DNA of 8,873 bases from Thermoplasmata archaeon (GCA_030043855.1 JASHWW010000091.1:1-8873); one strand, 5' to 3'; shown: positions 1 to 6,475, numbered from the stretch's first letter. Numbers and translations are program-made. The notes: generated by a model not told the origin, from the letters alone.

Positions 1-65
1 GCAAAACCGGCGATCTTCCGAGCTGATCTACCGGCCCACCGACGGCAGAGGACCGCCCGCCCACC

Positions 66-845
66 TTATCGTTTCGGCGCGGCGGACGGCGCGACCCGCT
101 CCCAGACCCGGTCGAGCTTCGGGACGGTCTCCCGTCGCCGGATCTCCGCCGGGTCGACCCATTCGGCCCGGCGGTGCTCCCAGTCGAGGCGAACGTCATC
201 GCGTTCGACCCGGAAGCGGAACGGATGGACGATGTAGAGCGTGTCGCCGTCCCGCGAGTAGACGGGCTGCCCGGCGGCCGCGAGGGTGAGCTCGGTCTCC
301 GCGAATCCGGTCTCCTCCCGGATCTCCCGGACCGCTTGCGCGAACGGGGTTGGGTCCTCGAGGTAGCCGGAGACGCCGGCCCAGCGGCCCCGGAACGATC
401 CGACCTGGTCCGAACGCTCCAGCAGCAACACCCGCCCATCGTCGCGCTGGAGGATCGATGTGACGACCTCCACCTCCCGGACGCCGGGGAGCGTCACCGT
501 TCCGTCGCTCCCGTCGATCTCCGCCGGTTCCCCCTCGCGGAGCAGGTCGAGGTCGATCCCCGCCACCACCGGGACTTCGACCGCGGCGGGCTCCGGTCCC
601 GGGATGCCCTGGAGCACGCAGCCGTCCGCGCGCCCGAGTTCCCCCTCCGGCGGCGGCCACCACAGCGCCGGAAGCGCGAGGAGGAACTCGGCAGAGCCGG
701 CCCCCGCGGTCCAGTCGACGGGGTCCTCCACGACGTGGACTCCGGCCGTGGCCCGACCGCGGACCAGGCCGACCCCTCGGATCGGCACGACGCAGGTAGG
801 CTCCCGTCCCACATGGGGTGTGCCCTGCCGTCGGGGAAACGCCAT
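66..845 (-). CDS. NUDIX hydrolase with an N-terminal PEP-utiliser-type swivel domain
   Basis: The protein has 259 residues in two parts. Residues ~122-255 form a NUDIX domain: the catalytic half of the NUDIX box, REIREETGF (173-181), is intact and supplies the Mg-binding glutamates. The front half (GYLEDPTP, from 160) is one residue shorter than the textbook GX5EX7 spacing. NUDIX enzymes hydrolyse nucleoside-diphosphate-X bonds; the substrate here cannot be read from sequence. Residues ~17-121 resemble the mobile swivel domain of PEP synthase and PTS enzyme I: an opening like GxxxxxGxAxAGVxVVEDPVD, then VPVVAGIDLDLLREGEPAEIDG followed by a GTVTLPG end, like their 'GIPAVVG...L..G..V.VDG..G' stretch. 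The phosphorylated histidine expected before that stretch is absent (GIPGPEPAAVEVP instead), so classical phosphotransfer is unlikely. An aconitase-X-like swivel is an alternative reading. It starts at ATG, 32 bp from a divergent oxidoreductase. The NUDIX call is firm; the N-terminal domain call is inference. Confidence 0.85.
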   Translation of the reverse strand: MAFPRRQGTPHVGREPTCVVPIRGVGLVRGRATAGVHVVEDPVDWTAGAGSAEFLLALPALWWPPPEGELGRADGCVLQGIPGPEPAAVEVPVVAGIDLDLLREGEPAEIDGSDGTVTLPGVREVEVVTSILQRDDGRVLLLERSDQVGSFRGRWAGVSGYLEDPTPFAQAVREIREETGFAETELTLAAAGQPVYSRDGDTLYIVHPFRFRVERDDVRLDWEHRRAEWVDPAEIRRRETVPKLDRVWERVAPSAAPKR

Positions 846-877
846 CTACTCGCCCACGGTCGACCGGCCGATTCCCG

Positions 878-1870
878 GTGAAGCTCAGCGCGTTCTCGGT
901 CGTGGACGAGTACCCGAGCCCCGATGGGGCCCCCACGGACCGGGTCCGGGAGGTCGTCGGGCTGGCCGAGGCCGCCGAGTCGGCGGGGCTCTCCGCCCTG
1001 TGGGTCGCCGAGCACCACTTCCACCCGGGCGGGGTCTGCCCATCGCCCCCGGTGCTCCTCGCCGCGTGCGGCGCCCGGACCCGGCGCCTCCGCCTTGGAG
1101 CCCTCGTGAGCGTCCTCCCGTTCCATCGGCCGATCGACGTCGCCGAGGAGTACGCGCTCCTCGACCGCCTGCTCGGCGGACGGCTCAACCTCGGCGTCGG
1201 GAGCGGCTACCTGCCGACCGAGTTCGAGGGATACGGGGTCGACCCCGCGGGCAAACGGGAGGCGTTCGAGACGTCGCTCGCCACGATCCTGGCCGCCTTC
1301 GCCGGCGAACCGATCCGGGTCGACGGCGAACGGTCGGTCCCGGTGCGGATCAACGTGCGGCCGGTGCAGCAGCCGCACCCGCCGCTCTGGGTCGCCGTCC
1401 AGCGACGCGAGGCCGTGGGGCACGTCGCCCGACGAGGTCTCTCGATCGCGCTCGTCCCCTACGCGACCGTGGCCGACGTCGCGGAGCTCGCGGCCGAGAT
1501 CCGAGAGTACCGGGAGCAGCTGCCGGCCGGCGCCCGGGGGGAGGTCGCGGTCGCGCTCCACCTGTACGCGGGCCCGTCCCCGGCCCGCGCGCGAGAGGCC
1601 CTCCAGCGGTACCTCGACAGCCGCCTCGCCTTCCAGTCGGCGTTCTACAAGGAGAAGGTCGCCCACGACCCCCGCCACGCCCGGGCGGAGACCCTCGAGG
1701 CGAGCGGCTTCGCCCTGTTCGGGGGCGCGGAGGAGGTCGCGACCGGACTCCGGCGGTTCGCCGACGCGGGGGTGGACGAGGTCGTCGGCCTCTTCGACTT
1801 CGGGGGTCTCCCGCCCGCCGAGGTCCACGCCTCGATCGCGCGGCTCGGCGCCGCCGTCCGGTCCGCGTAG
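878..1870 (+). CDS. LLM-class (luciferase-like) flavin- or F420-dependent oxidoreductase
   Basis: This 330-residue cytosolic protein belongs to the bacterial-luciferase-like TIM-barrel superfamily, whose members use FMN or, often in archaea, coenzyme F420. Family marks are LWVAEHHF at 41-48 with the active-site-region histidines, RLNLGVGSGY at 102-111 (the usual GGRl.lGvG.Gy phosphate-binding strand after PFHRPIDVAEE), PVQQPHPPLWVA at 162-173, and a C-terminal LFGGAEEV...RRFADAGVDEV segment that is the usual filter-and-count end of these proteins. I chose the GTG at 878 because the product then begins VKLSAFSVVDEYP, matching the first beta strand of the family. The ATG at 818 would add 20 non-conserved residues and overlap the divergent NUDIX gene. 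No Shine-Dalgarno is visible. Cofactor and substrate are unknown: FMN monooxygenase and F420 reductase activities both occur in the family. Confidence 0.88.
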   Translation: MKLSAFSVVDEYPSPDGAPTDRVREVVGLAEAAESAGLSALWVAEHHFHPGGVCPSPPVLLAACGARTRRLRLGALVSVLPFHRPIDVAEEYALLDRLLGGRLNLGVGSGYLPTEFEGYGVDPAGKREAFETSLATILAAFAGEPIRVDGERSVPVRINVRPVQQPHPPLWVAVQRREAVGHVARRGLSIALVPYATVADVAELAAEIREYREQLPAGARGEVAVALHLYAGPSPARAREALQRYLDSRLAFQSAFYKEKVAHDPRHARAETLEASGFALFGGAEEVATGLRRFADAGVDEVVGLFDFGGLPPAEVHASIARLGAAVRSA

Positions 1871-1886
1871 GACGCGGGGCAACCGA

Positions 1887-1893
1887 CTTTATC
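1887..1893 (+). promoter_or_regulatory. TATA-like box of the MBL-fold hydrolase gene
   Basis: CTTTATC is an AT-rich island in a very GC-rich spacer, immediately after the oxidoreductase stop codon. Its centre lies about 35 nt before the ATG at 1925, so an archaeal start site ~26 nt downstream would give a leader of about 9 nt. A GGTGGT element at 1915-1920 could pair weakly with the 16S rRNA 3' end. It implies the hydrolase can be transcribed separately from the upstream gene. Assigned by eye only. Confidence 0.5.
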
Positions 1894-1924
1894 CCACGGC
1901 GCGGTGGCCGCCGCGGTGGTCCCC

Positions 1925-2593
1925 ATGGCAGAGATCCTCCCCGGCGTGCACCAGGTGGAAGGCGTCGACCCGTCGCCCGACTTCTCGACCCACGTGTACC
2001 TGCTCAAGGACGCCGGCGCGAGCTGGACCCTGATCGACACCGGACTCCCCGGAACGCACGAGGCGACCCTCGCGTATCTGAAGAAGATCCGTGTGGAGCC
2101 GACCGCCGTCCGCAAGATCCTCCTGACCCACCTCCACCGCGACCACACCGGCTCGCTGCACGCCCTCGCCGCGGCCACACGGGCGCGGACGTTCGCGCAC
2201 TGGATCGAAGCCGCGTACATCGCGTGCGAGCCGGCCTACGACGGTCCCGGGGTTCCTCCCGCGGAACCGTTCACCGTCGACGAGACCCTCAAGGACGGTG
2301 ACAGCGTCGATGCCGCCGGCGGGCTCATCGCGTACCACACCCCGGGGCACACCCCGGGCCACACCGCCTACTACCAGCCGGAGCGCAAGCTGCTCTTCTC
2401 CGGGGACCTGTTCTTCGGGGAGGACGACGGGGTCGTGCTGACCGTCCCGGACTTCACGCACCACACCCCGACGGCGCAGATCTCGGCCCGACGGATGGGC
2501 CGCCTGTCGGTCGACTCGCTGTTGACGTACCACGGCGGACCGATAGTGAAGAACGGGGGCGCCGCGCTCCGGAAGCTCGTCGCCTCGCTCTGA
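1925..2593 (+). CDS. MBL-fold metallo-hydrolase (glyoxalase II-like)
   Basis: The 222-residue protein is a complete single-domain metallo-beta-lactamase-fold hydrolase. The metal ligands are easy to follow: THLHRDH at 69-74... (H69, H71, D73, H74 of the HxHxDH motif), the third-motif histidine in HTPGHTPGH (H138-H146, probably H142), the bridging aspartate in SGD (D161), and the final histidine in TYHGG (H203). The opening strands ILPGVHQVEG and NVYLLxD-like STHVYLLKD, with LIDTGLPG at 37-43, are also typical. Such proteins bind two metal ions and hydrolyse thioesters, lactones or phosphoesters; glyoxalase II and lactonase relatives are the closest in layout, but the substrate cannot be told. 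The ATG at 1925 is preferred over one seven codons upstream (1904), which would start within the presumed promoter-proximal leader. There are 54 bp from the upstream oxidoreductase and a tRNA on the opposite strand just downstream. Confidence 0.93.
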   Translation: MAEILPGVHQVEGVDPSPDFSTHVYLLKDAGASWTLIDTGLPGTHEATLAYLKKIRVEPTAVRKILLTHLHRDHTGSLHALAAATRARTFAHWIEAAYIACEPAYDGPGVPPAEPFTVDETLKDGDSVDAAGGLIAYHTPGHTPGHTAYYQPERKLLFSGDLFFGEDDGVVLTVPDFTHHTPTAQISARRMGRLSVDSLLTYHGGPIVKNGGAALRKLVASL

Positions 2594-2620
2594 GGCCGGG
2601 CCCTCGGCCGGGGGTCGGCC
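2594..2620. repeat. GC-rich inverted repeat after the MBL gene
   Basis: GGCCG at 2594-2598 can pair with CGGCC at 2605-2609 or at 2616-2620, and the GGCCG at 2606-2610 can also pair with the last copy. The stems are only 5 bp and there is no T tract on either strand, so this does not look like a standard archaeal terminator. It lies between the 3' ends of the MBL gene and the tRNA, a position where transcription must stop from both sides. Confidence 0.3.
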
Positions 2621-2628
2621 GGAGCGAG

Positions 2629-2703
2629 TGGGACTGGCCAGATTTGAACTGGCGTCTCGGAGTCCCGAACCCCGAAGGATGGACCAAGCTACCCCACAGT
2701 CCC
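2629..2703 (-). tRNA. trnP: tRNA-Pro(CGG)
   Basis: The minus strand folds into a 75-nt cloverleaf with no intron. The acceptor stem GGGACTG/CAGTCCC is a perfect 7 bp followed by discriminator A. The D arm starts GGGTAGC and contains the invariant GG. The anticodon stem CGGGG/CTCCG has one G-T pair. The 7-nt loop TTCGGGA places T33, anticodon CGG and G37, as expected for a proline tRNA reading CCG. The variable loop is short (AGAC). The T arm is GCCAG, TTCAAAT, CTGGC, perfectly paired. No CCA is encoded (the next bases are CTC), normal for many archaeal tRNAs. CCG is a codon in heavy demand in so GC-rich a genome. The gene is expressed from its own TATA box upstream (2731-2738). Confidence 0.95.
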
Positions 2704-2730
2704 AGTCGAGGGTCGGCCACCCGTCCCCGC

Positions 2731-2738
2731 TATTTAGG
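2731..2738 (-). promoter_or_regulatory. TATA box of the tRNA-Pro gene
   Basis: On the minus strand this reads CCTAAATA, a good archaeal TATA box and the most AT-rich spot between the tRNA and the Nre gene. Its centre lies about 31 nt before the first base of the tRNA, so transcription would begin a few nucleotides upstream of the mature 5' end, leaving a short leader for RNase P. Confidence 0.65.
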
Positions 2739-2801
2739 GGTGCGGTCGCCGGAGCTGGGGCCGCCGCTCGGGGACCGGCGTTTCACCACCTCCCGGAGCG
2801 G

Positions 2802-2808
2802 GTTTACC
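2802..2808 (+). promoter_or_regulatory. TATA-like box of the Nre gene
   Basis: GTTTACC sits in an otherwise GC-only context. Its centre is about 26 nt before the ATG at 2831, exactly where an archaeal TATA box belongs if transcription starts at the A of the start codon. There is no Shine-Dalgarno before that ATG, which agrees with a leaderless message. The box and the divergent tRNA promoter share a 127-bp spacer. Confidence 0.55.
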
Positions 2809-2830
2809 CCCGCGCGCCGTCCCCGGACCG

Positions 2831-4150
2831 ATGAGCCGGAGCGCCTCCGAGCCTCCGATCCCGGGACTCGCTCCGTTCGCGTCGCTGTCGTGGAGCATCC
2901 CCGGGCTCCGGGAGGACCCGACGATGTGCCTACGGTGCCGTTCCGCCCAGCTGCTCTGCGGCAAGCCGGTCTGCCCGATCTTGCTCAAGTACCGCGCGTT
3001 CGCCCAGACGCTGCCGATGGTCGATGGCCGGGACCTGTCGGGGACCTCCCCGCCGGCGGTCTTCGTGGGCCGGTTCGGCTACCCCAGCGTGGCCGTCGGA
3101 CCGCTGCTCAGTCCGGAGCATGGGTCGACCGAAGTGATGGACACTCCGGAGGAGTGGGTCGGACGGTCCGTGGCCGAGGTGGTCGGGTTCCGGACCGGAC
3201 TCGTCCGGGGGACGACCCGGTTGCGCGTCACCGACGCCGAGCGACCGATCCCGATGCTCGAGGAGATGCAACTCCTCGGGATCGCGGCCGAGTCGGTGGA
3301 GAGCGAGGCGCACTTCCGCCGCCCGCCCCGGGGTCACCTCTCGCTGTCGGATTCTACGCCTCCGTTCGGACCTTCCGCTCCGATCGAGCGGGTCCGGCTC
3401 GATGTCCGGCGCGTCGACCCGCACCTGGACCGTCTCACCTCCGACACGGACGCCAACGCCCGGCTCGCCGTCGGCGAGCTGTACGACCGCGGGGTCCGGG
3501 TGAGCCGGATCCAGCGGGCGTTCAGCATCGGCACGCTCGGCCGACGGGGTCGACGGCGCCTCGTGCCGACCCGCTGGAGCATCACGGCCGTCGACGACCT
3601 GCTCTCGAAGCAGAACCTCGAGACGGTCCGGGACCTCCCCGAGATCTCGGAGATCCGGGTCCACCGGCTCACCGCGCTCGACAATCGGTGGATCCTCGTG
3701 TTCCTGCCCGGGGCGTACCGCTACGAATCGATCGAGGCGTGGTACCCCAACACCCTCTGGAACCCGGACCCGACGCAGATCGTGATCATGGGCGACCACG
3801 AAGGGTTCGAGGGACGGACGACGTACGCCTCGATCGGCGGCTGCTACTACGCCGCCCGCCTCGCGACGAGCGAAGCGCTCCTCCGCTGGGGACGACAGTC
3901 CGGCGTCGTCGTCCTCCGCGAGGTCCACCCCGGCGAGATCCTGCCGTTGGGGGTCTGGAACGTCCGCGAACACGTCCGCGCCGCGCTCCGCACCCCCGCC
4001 GAAACGTGCGCGGACCTGAAGGAGCTGGAGACGTTGATCGCCGGCACGTTCGCCATCCCGATCGACCGATGGCGCCGATCGAGCGCGGTCCTCCACGAGG
4101 CCCGCACGCAGCGGCGGCTCGACGACTGGATCCCGGCGGCCGCTAGCTGA
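2831..4150 (+). CDS. nreA: Nre family archaeal DNA repair protein with PCNA-binding tail
   Basis: This 439-residue protein is recognised as Nre from three blocks. Near the N-terminus C33, C36, C43 and C48 (CLRC...LLCGKPVC) form a zinc-finger-like Cys4 site followed by PILLKY, as in the family. In the middle, around 234-256, is the family signature with RRLVPTRWSITAVDD. At the C-terminus QRRLDDWI (427-434) is a PIP box, the peptide that docks on the PCNA sliding clamp. Nre proteins are archaeal, and NreA has been linked in haloarchaea to repair of mitomycin C damage together with PCNA and UvrABC; the biochemical activity of the fold is not settled. Length and both ends match the family, so the gene appears intact. 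The ATG start is supported by a TATA box 26 nt upstream. The stop overlaps the convergent zinc-ribbon gene by 8 bp. The NreA rather than NreB assignment rests on the PIP box and is less certain than the family. Confidence 0.9.
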   Translation: MSRSASEPPIPGLAPFASLSWSIPGLREDPTMCLRCRSAQLLCGKPVCPILLKYRAFAQTLPMVDGRDLSGTSPPAVFVGRFGYPSVAVGPLLSPEHGSTEVMDTPEEWVGRSVAEVVGFRTGLVRGTTRLRVTDAERPIPMLEEMQLLGIAAESVESEAHFRRPPRGHLSLSDSTPPFGPSAPIERVRLDVRRVDPHLDRLTSDTDANARLAVGELYDRGVRVSRIQRAFSIGTLGRRGRRRLVPTRWSITAVDDLLSKQNLETVRDLPEISEIRVHRLTALDNRWILVFLPGAYRYESIEAWYPNTLWNPDPTQIVIMGDHEGFEGRTTYASIGGCYYAARLATSEALLRWGRQSGVVVLREVHPGEILPLGVWNVREHVRAALRTPAETCADLKELETLIAGTFAIPIDRWRRSSAVLHEARTQRRLDDWIPAAAS

Positions 4151-5114
4151 CGGGCGCGAACCGGGTGCCGCAGCGGCCGCAGAACGTGTCCGCGGGCGTC
4201 CGGGCCGCGCCGCACTTCGGGCAGGCGGCCGGCGCGCGGGCCGCGCCGCACCCGCGACAGAAGGCGTCGTCCGTGCTGGCAGGGTAGCCGCAGTGGGGGC
4301 AACGGGCCGCCCCCGCCACGCGCTCGGCGGTCTGGAGGGGGTCGACCGGCCCGGAAAACTCCTCGTCGGACGCCGGTGCGGACGGTGCTCCCGTCGCCGG
4401 GTTCGGTCCGAGCGATTCCACCCCGCCCCCGACCTGGCGACGTCCGCGAAGGGCCAGACGGAACGACTCCGTGAAGTCGCCGCGGTCGAACGCCGACCGC
4501 GCCCGATCGTACGTCGGGGTGGCGTCGGTGGCGAGCGACGCCCGACTCGGGTCCCGCCGGGCCTTGGCGAGTTCGTCCTCGAGGAGATGGAGCTGGAACT
4601 GGGACTCGGCCCGGTTCTTCGGGATCCGGGCCGGCTCGGACGAGGGGATCGGAACCGGGACGGGCGCCGGGGGATTCGGCGCCGGGGCCGTGGCACCCAC
4701 GGGGGGCGCCGGAGGCGGGGCCGAAGGTCCGGGGGCGCCGCCGCGGATCGGGGTCGACCGCAGACGGAGGCCGACCATCGCCTCGTGGGCGGACTGCGCC
4801 AGTTCGTACGCCCGGTCGAACTGCCGCTGGTCGAGGGCCGCCTGTGCCTGGGCGAGGGTCTCCCGGACCGAGCCGAGGTCGATCCCCTGCCGCTCGAGGA
4901 TCGTGCTCTCCTGCCGCGCCATCGCGAGCCGGTTGAACGCCCGGTCGGACACGAGCCGCGGGCTGTCCTTCAGCTCGTGGAGCAGCTGCGCCTTGCGCTG
5001 GCGGAGGCGGCGCATCACCAGGAACATCAGGCCGACGACCGCGATCGCGAGGACCACGGCGACCGTGATCCCGAGGACCTCCTCCGACGTCAGCACGGAC
5101 CGAGCACCCGCCAC
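4143..5114 (-). CDS. Single-pass membrane protein with duplicated helical module and two zinc ribbons
   Basis: No named family is recognised for this 323-residue protein, but its architecture is clear. Residues ~13-34 are one hydrophobic helix followed by RRLRQRK, which by the positive-inside rule leaves a short N-terminus outside and the rest in the cytoplasm. Residues ~60-113 and ~167-227 are charged helical segments that look like two copies of one module, each ending in an A..A...D...F.....LA pattern (LAQAQAALDQRQFDRAYELA; YDRARSAFDRGDFTESFRLA), reminiscent of TPR hairpins. A Pro/Ala-rich linker (~124-163) separates them. At the C-terminus are two zinc ribbons, C272/C275/C286/C289 and C298/C301/C312/C315. 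This suggests a membrane-tethered scaffold or adaptor; no catalytic motif is visible. The GTG start could instead be the GTG six codons later. The gene lies 55 bp downstream of the methylthiotransferase on the same strand. Confidence 0.85.
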   Translation of the reverse strand: MAGARSVLTSEEVLGITVAVVLAIAVVGLMFLVMRRLRQRKAQLLHELKDSPRLVSDRAFNRLAMARQESTILERQGIDLGSVRETLAQAQAALDQRQFDRAYELAQSAHEAMVGLRLRSTPIRGGAPGPSAPPPAPPVGATAPAPNPPAPVPVPIPSSEPARIPKNRAESQFQLHLLEDELAKARRDPSRASLATDATPTYDRARSAFDRGDFTESFRLALRGRRQVGGGVESLGPNPATGAPSAPASDEEFSGPVDPLQTAERVAGAARCPHCGYPASTDDAFCRGCGAARAPAACPKCGAARTPADTFCGRCGTRFAPVS

Positions 5115-5165
5115 CGGACCGGCGACGCCGGGCGGTGGCCGCCGTCAGAGAATGGGTCGGTGCCG

Positions 5166-5173
5166 GTATTTAG
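5166..5173 (-). promoter_or_regulatory. Possible TATA box of the zinc-ribbon gene
   Basis: On the minus strand this reads CTAAATAC, overlapping the TAA stop of the methylthiotransferase gene. It lies about 55 nt before the GTG start at 5114, which would give a leader of roughly 28 nt. The gene could therefore be transcribed alone as well as from the upstream block. A/T-rich stop codons can mimic such boxes, so this is tentative. Confidence 0.35.
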
Positions 5174-6444
5174 AACGACTCATCGCGGACGCGGCCCAAG
5201 AGGTAGGTCGATCGTGCCCCGACGATCGCCACCGGGACGATCGAGCCGAGCGCCGGGCGCCGGTCGAGCACGACCGGAAGGTACGACGCGGTGCGGGCGA
5301 CCGCGGTCCCGTCCGGACCGTGTTCCACGACCCACGCCGGGCCGTCGGTGCCGATCCGCTCCTCCATCCGTTCGCGGGCGATCCGCCGGCGCAACTCCGT
5401 GAGGGCCCGGGAGCGGCTCTTCGCGACCCGCGGCGGCAGCGGCGCGCGACGCGCGGCGGGCGTCCCCGGCCGCGGCGAGAATCGGGTCACGTTCACGGTC
5501 TCGGGACGGACCCGGTCGATCACGGCTTCGGTCGCCCGGTGGTCGTCGAGGGTCTCCCCCGGAAACCCGACGATCACGTCGGTCGCGAGGTGCAGTCCCG
5601 GGAACCGCTCCCGTGCCTCCCGGGTGCATGCCTCGAAGGTGGCGGCATCGTAGCCCCGGCGCATCTCCGCGAGCACCCGGTCCGATCCGCTCTGGAGGGG
5701 GAGGTGCAGGAATCGGAAGAAGTGCGGACCCCGGAGCGCGTCCCAGTAGTCGTCCCGGATCGGGGCGAGGCTCTGGGGGCTCATCATCCCGACCCGGATC
5801 CGATGCTCCCCCGCGACGCGGTCGACGGCCCGGAGCAGTCCGGGCAGTCGGTGCTCCGGCGCGAGGTCGACCCCCCAGGCCGCGGTGTCGAGTCCCGTCA
5901 GGCGGATCTCGACAGCGCCGCGCGCGGCGGCGGCCGCCACTCCGGCGGCGACCTCCTCCGACGGAACGCTCGTCAGCGAGCCCCGGGCGAGCCGGCTGAA
6001 GCAGTACGAGCAGCCGCTCGTGCACCCCTGCGCGAGAATGACCTCCGCCGTCGCCGGCGGGGGACCCAGTTGGAGCAGGATCGGTGAGGGTGGCGGCACG
6101 ACCGATCCGCGAGTCCATCCGTCGAACAGGTCGGGCAGGCTCGCTTGGGCCCGGATCGGGACAAAGGTCGTGCGGTCCCGCCCCGGACCGGTCAACAGGT
6201 CGGTGCGGAGCGGCACGAGGCACCCCGTCACCACGACCCGCGGCATCCGGTCGGCCAGGGTCCGCCAGCGGCGGACCATGCGCGCCTCGGTCGGGCCGAT
6301 CACTCCGCAGGTCACCAGGACCGCGGCGTCCGCGTCGTCGGGGGAACCGACGACGGGGTGGCCCCGGGCGTCGAGGGCTCGCGCGATGGCGGCCCCCTCG
6401 CCCTGGTTCTGGGAGCAGCCGTACGACTCGACGTAGACCCGCAC
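5170..6444 (-). CDS. tRNA t6A37 methylthiotransferase (MiaB-like, archaeal/CDKAL1 type)
   Basis: The enzyme is predicted to convert t6A at position 37 of tRNAs reading ANN codons to ms2t6A, using two SAM molecules and iron-sulfur clusters. All three domains are present in 424 residues. The N-terminal methylthiotransferase domain has its three cluster cysteines, C10 (ESYGCSQN), C46 (VTCGV) and C75 (VTGCLVP). The radical-SAM domain carries C141, C145 and C148 in QGCTSGCSYC, then GLDTAAWG and PLQSGSDRVLAEMRRGY. Residues ~360-422 form a TRAM RNA-binding domain. The N-terminal layout and ~420-residue size fit the archaeal/eukaryotic MiaB-like group rather than bacterial MiaB or RimO. The start is GTG (giving MRVYVESYGC), with GGAGGG 8 nt upstream on the same strand. 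It follows the SAM synthetase gene by 31 bp, so co-transcription is likely. Substrate class is inferred from family membership. Confidence 0.9.
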   Translation of the reverse strand: MRVYVESYGCSQNQGEGAAIARALDARGHPVVGSPDDADAAVLVTCGVIGPTEARMVRRWRTLADRMPRVVVTGCLVPLRTDLLTGPGRDRTTFVPIRAQASLPDLFDGWTRGSVVPPPSPILLQLGPPPATAEVILAQGCTSGCSYCFSRLARGSLTSVPSEEVAAGVAAAAARGAVEIRLTGLDTAAWGVDLAPEHRLPGLLRAVDRVAGEHRIRVGMMSPQSLAPIRDDYWDALRGPHFFRFLHLPLQSGSDRVLAEMRRGYDAATFEACTREARERFPGLHLATDVIVGFPGETLDDHRATEAVIDRVRPETVNVTRFSPRPGTPAARRAPLPPRVAKSRSRALTELRRRIARERMEERIGTDGPAWVVEHGPDGTAVARTASYLPVVLDRRPALGSIVPVAIVGARSTYLLGRVRDESF

Positions 6445-6452
6445 GCGGCGCT

Positions 6453-6469
6453 CCCTCCGGGCCGGAGGG
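6453..6469 (-). promoter_or_regulatory. Shine-Dalgarno embedded in an inverted repeat
   Basis: CCCTCCGGGCCGGAGGG has 8-bp arms around a single central base. In the minus-strand RNA a 7-bp stem with a 3-nt loop is possible. Its 3' arm contains GGAGGG, the ribosome-binding site 8 nt before the GTG start of the methylthiotransferase gene at 6444. The 5' arm could therefore mask the ribosome-binding site. The repeat fills most of the 31-bp spacer after the SAM synthetase stop codon. No TATA box is visible in this spacer, supporting co-transcription. Confidence 0.5.
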
Positions 6470-6475
6470 GACGGC

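Noticed and set aside
1..65. Possible 3' end of a plus-strand gene (a frame ending KTGDLPS with TGA at 24-26).
   Set aside because: Only seven codons are visible and another frame is open through the region, so nothing distinguishes a coding tail from chance. No RNA or terminator is evident either.
818..877. An upstream ATG extending the oxidoreductase by 20 residues.
   Set aside because: The added residues are not like the family's first strand and would overlap the divergent NUDIX gene; the GTG at 878 gives a typical family N-terminus.
460..2301. A 613-codon plus-strand open frame.
   Set aside because: It runs antisense to the NUDIX gene and out of frame through the oxidoreductase; its product is low-complexity Arg/Pro/Gly-rich, the usual shadow of GC-rich codon usage.
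2594..2628. Rho-independent-style terminator between the MBL gene and the tRNA.
   Set aside because: Several 5-bp GC stems can form but there is no U-rich tract on either strand, and archaeal termination depends on T-rich stretches; kept only as an inverted repeat.
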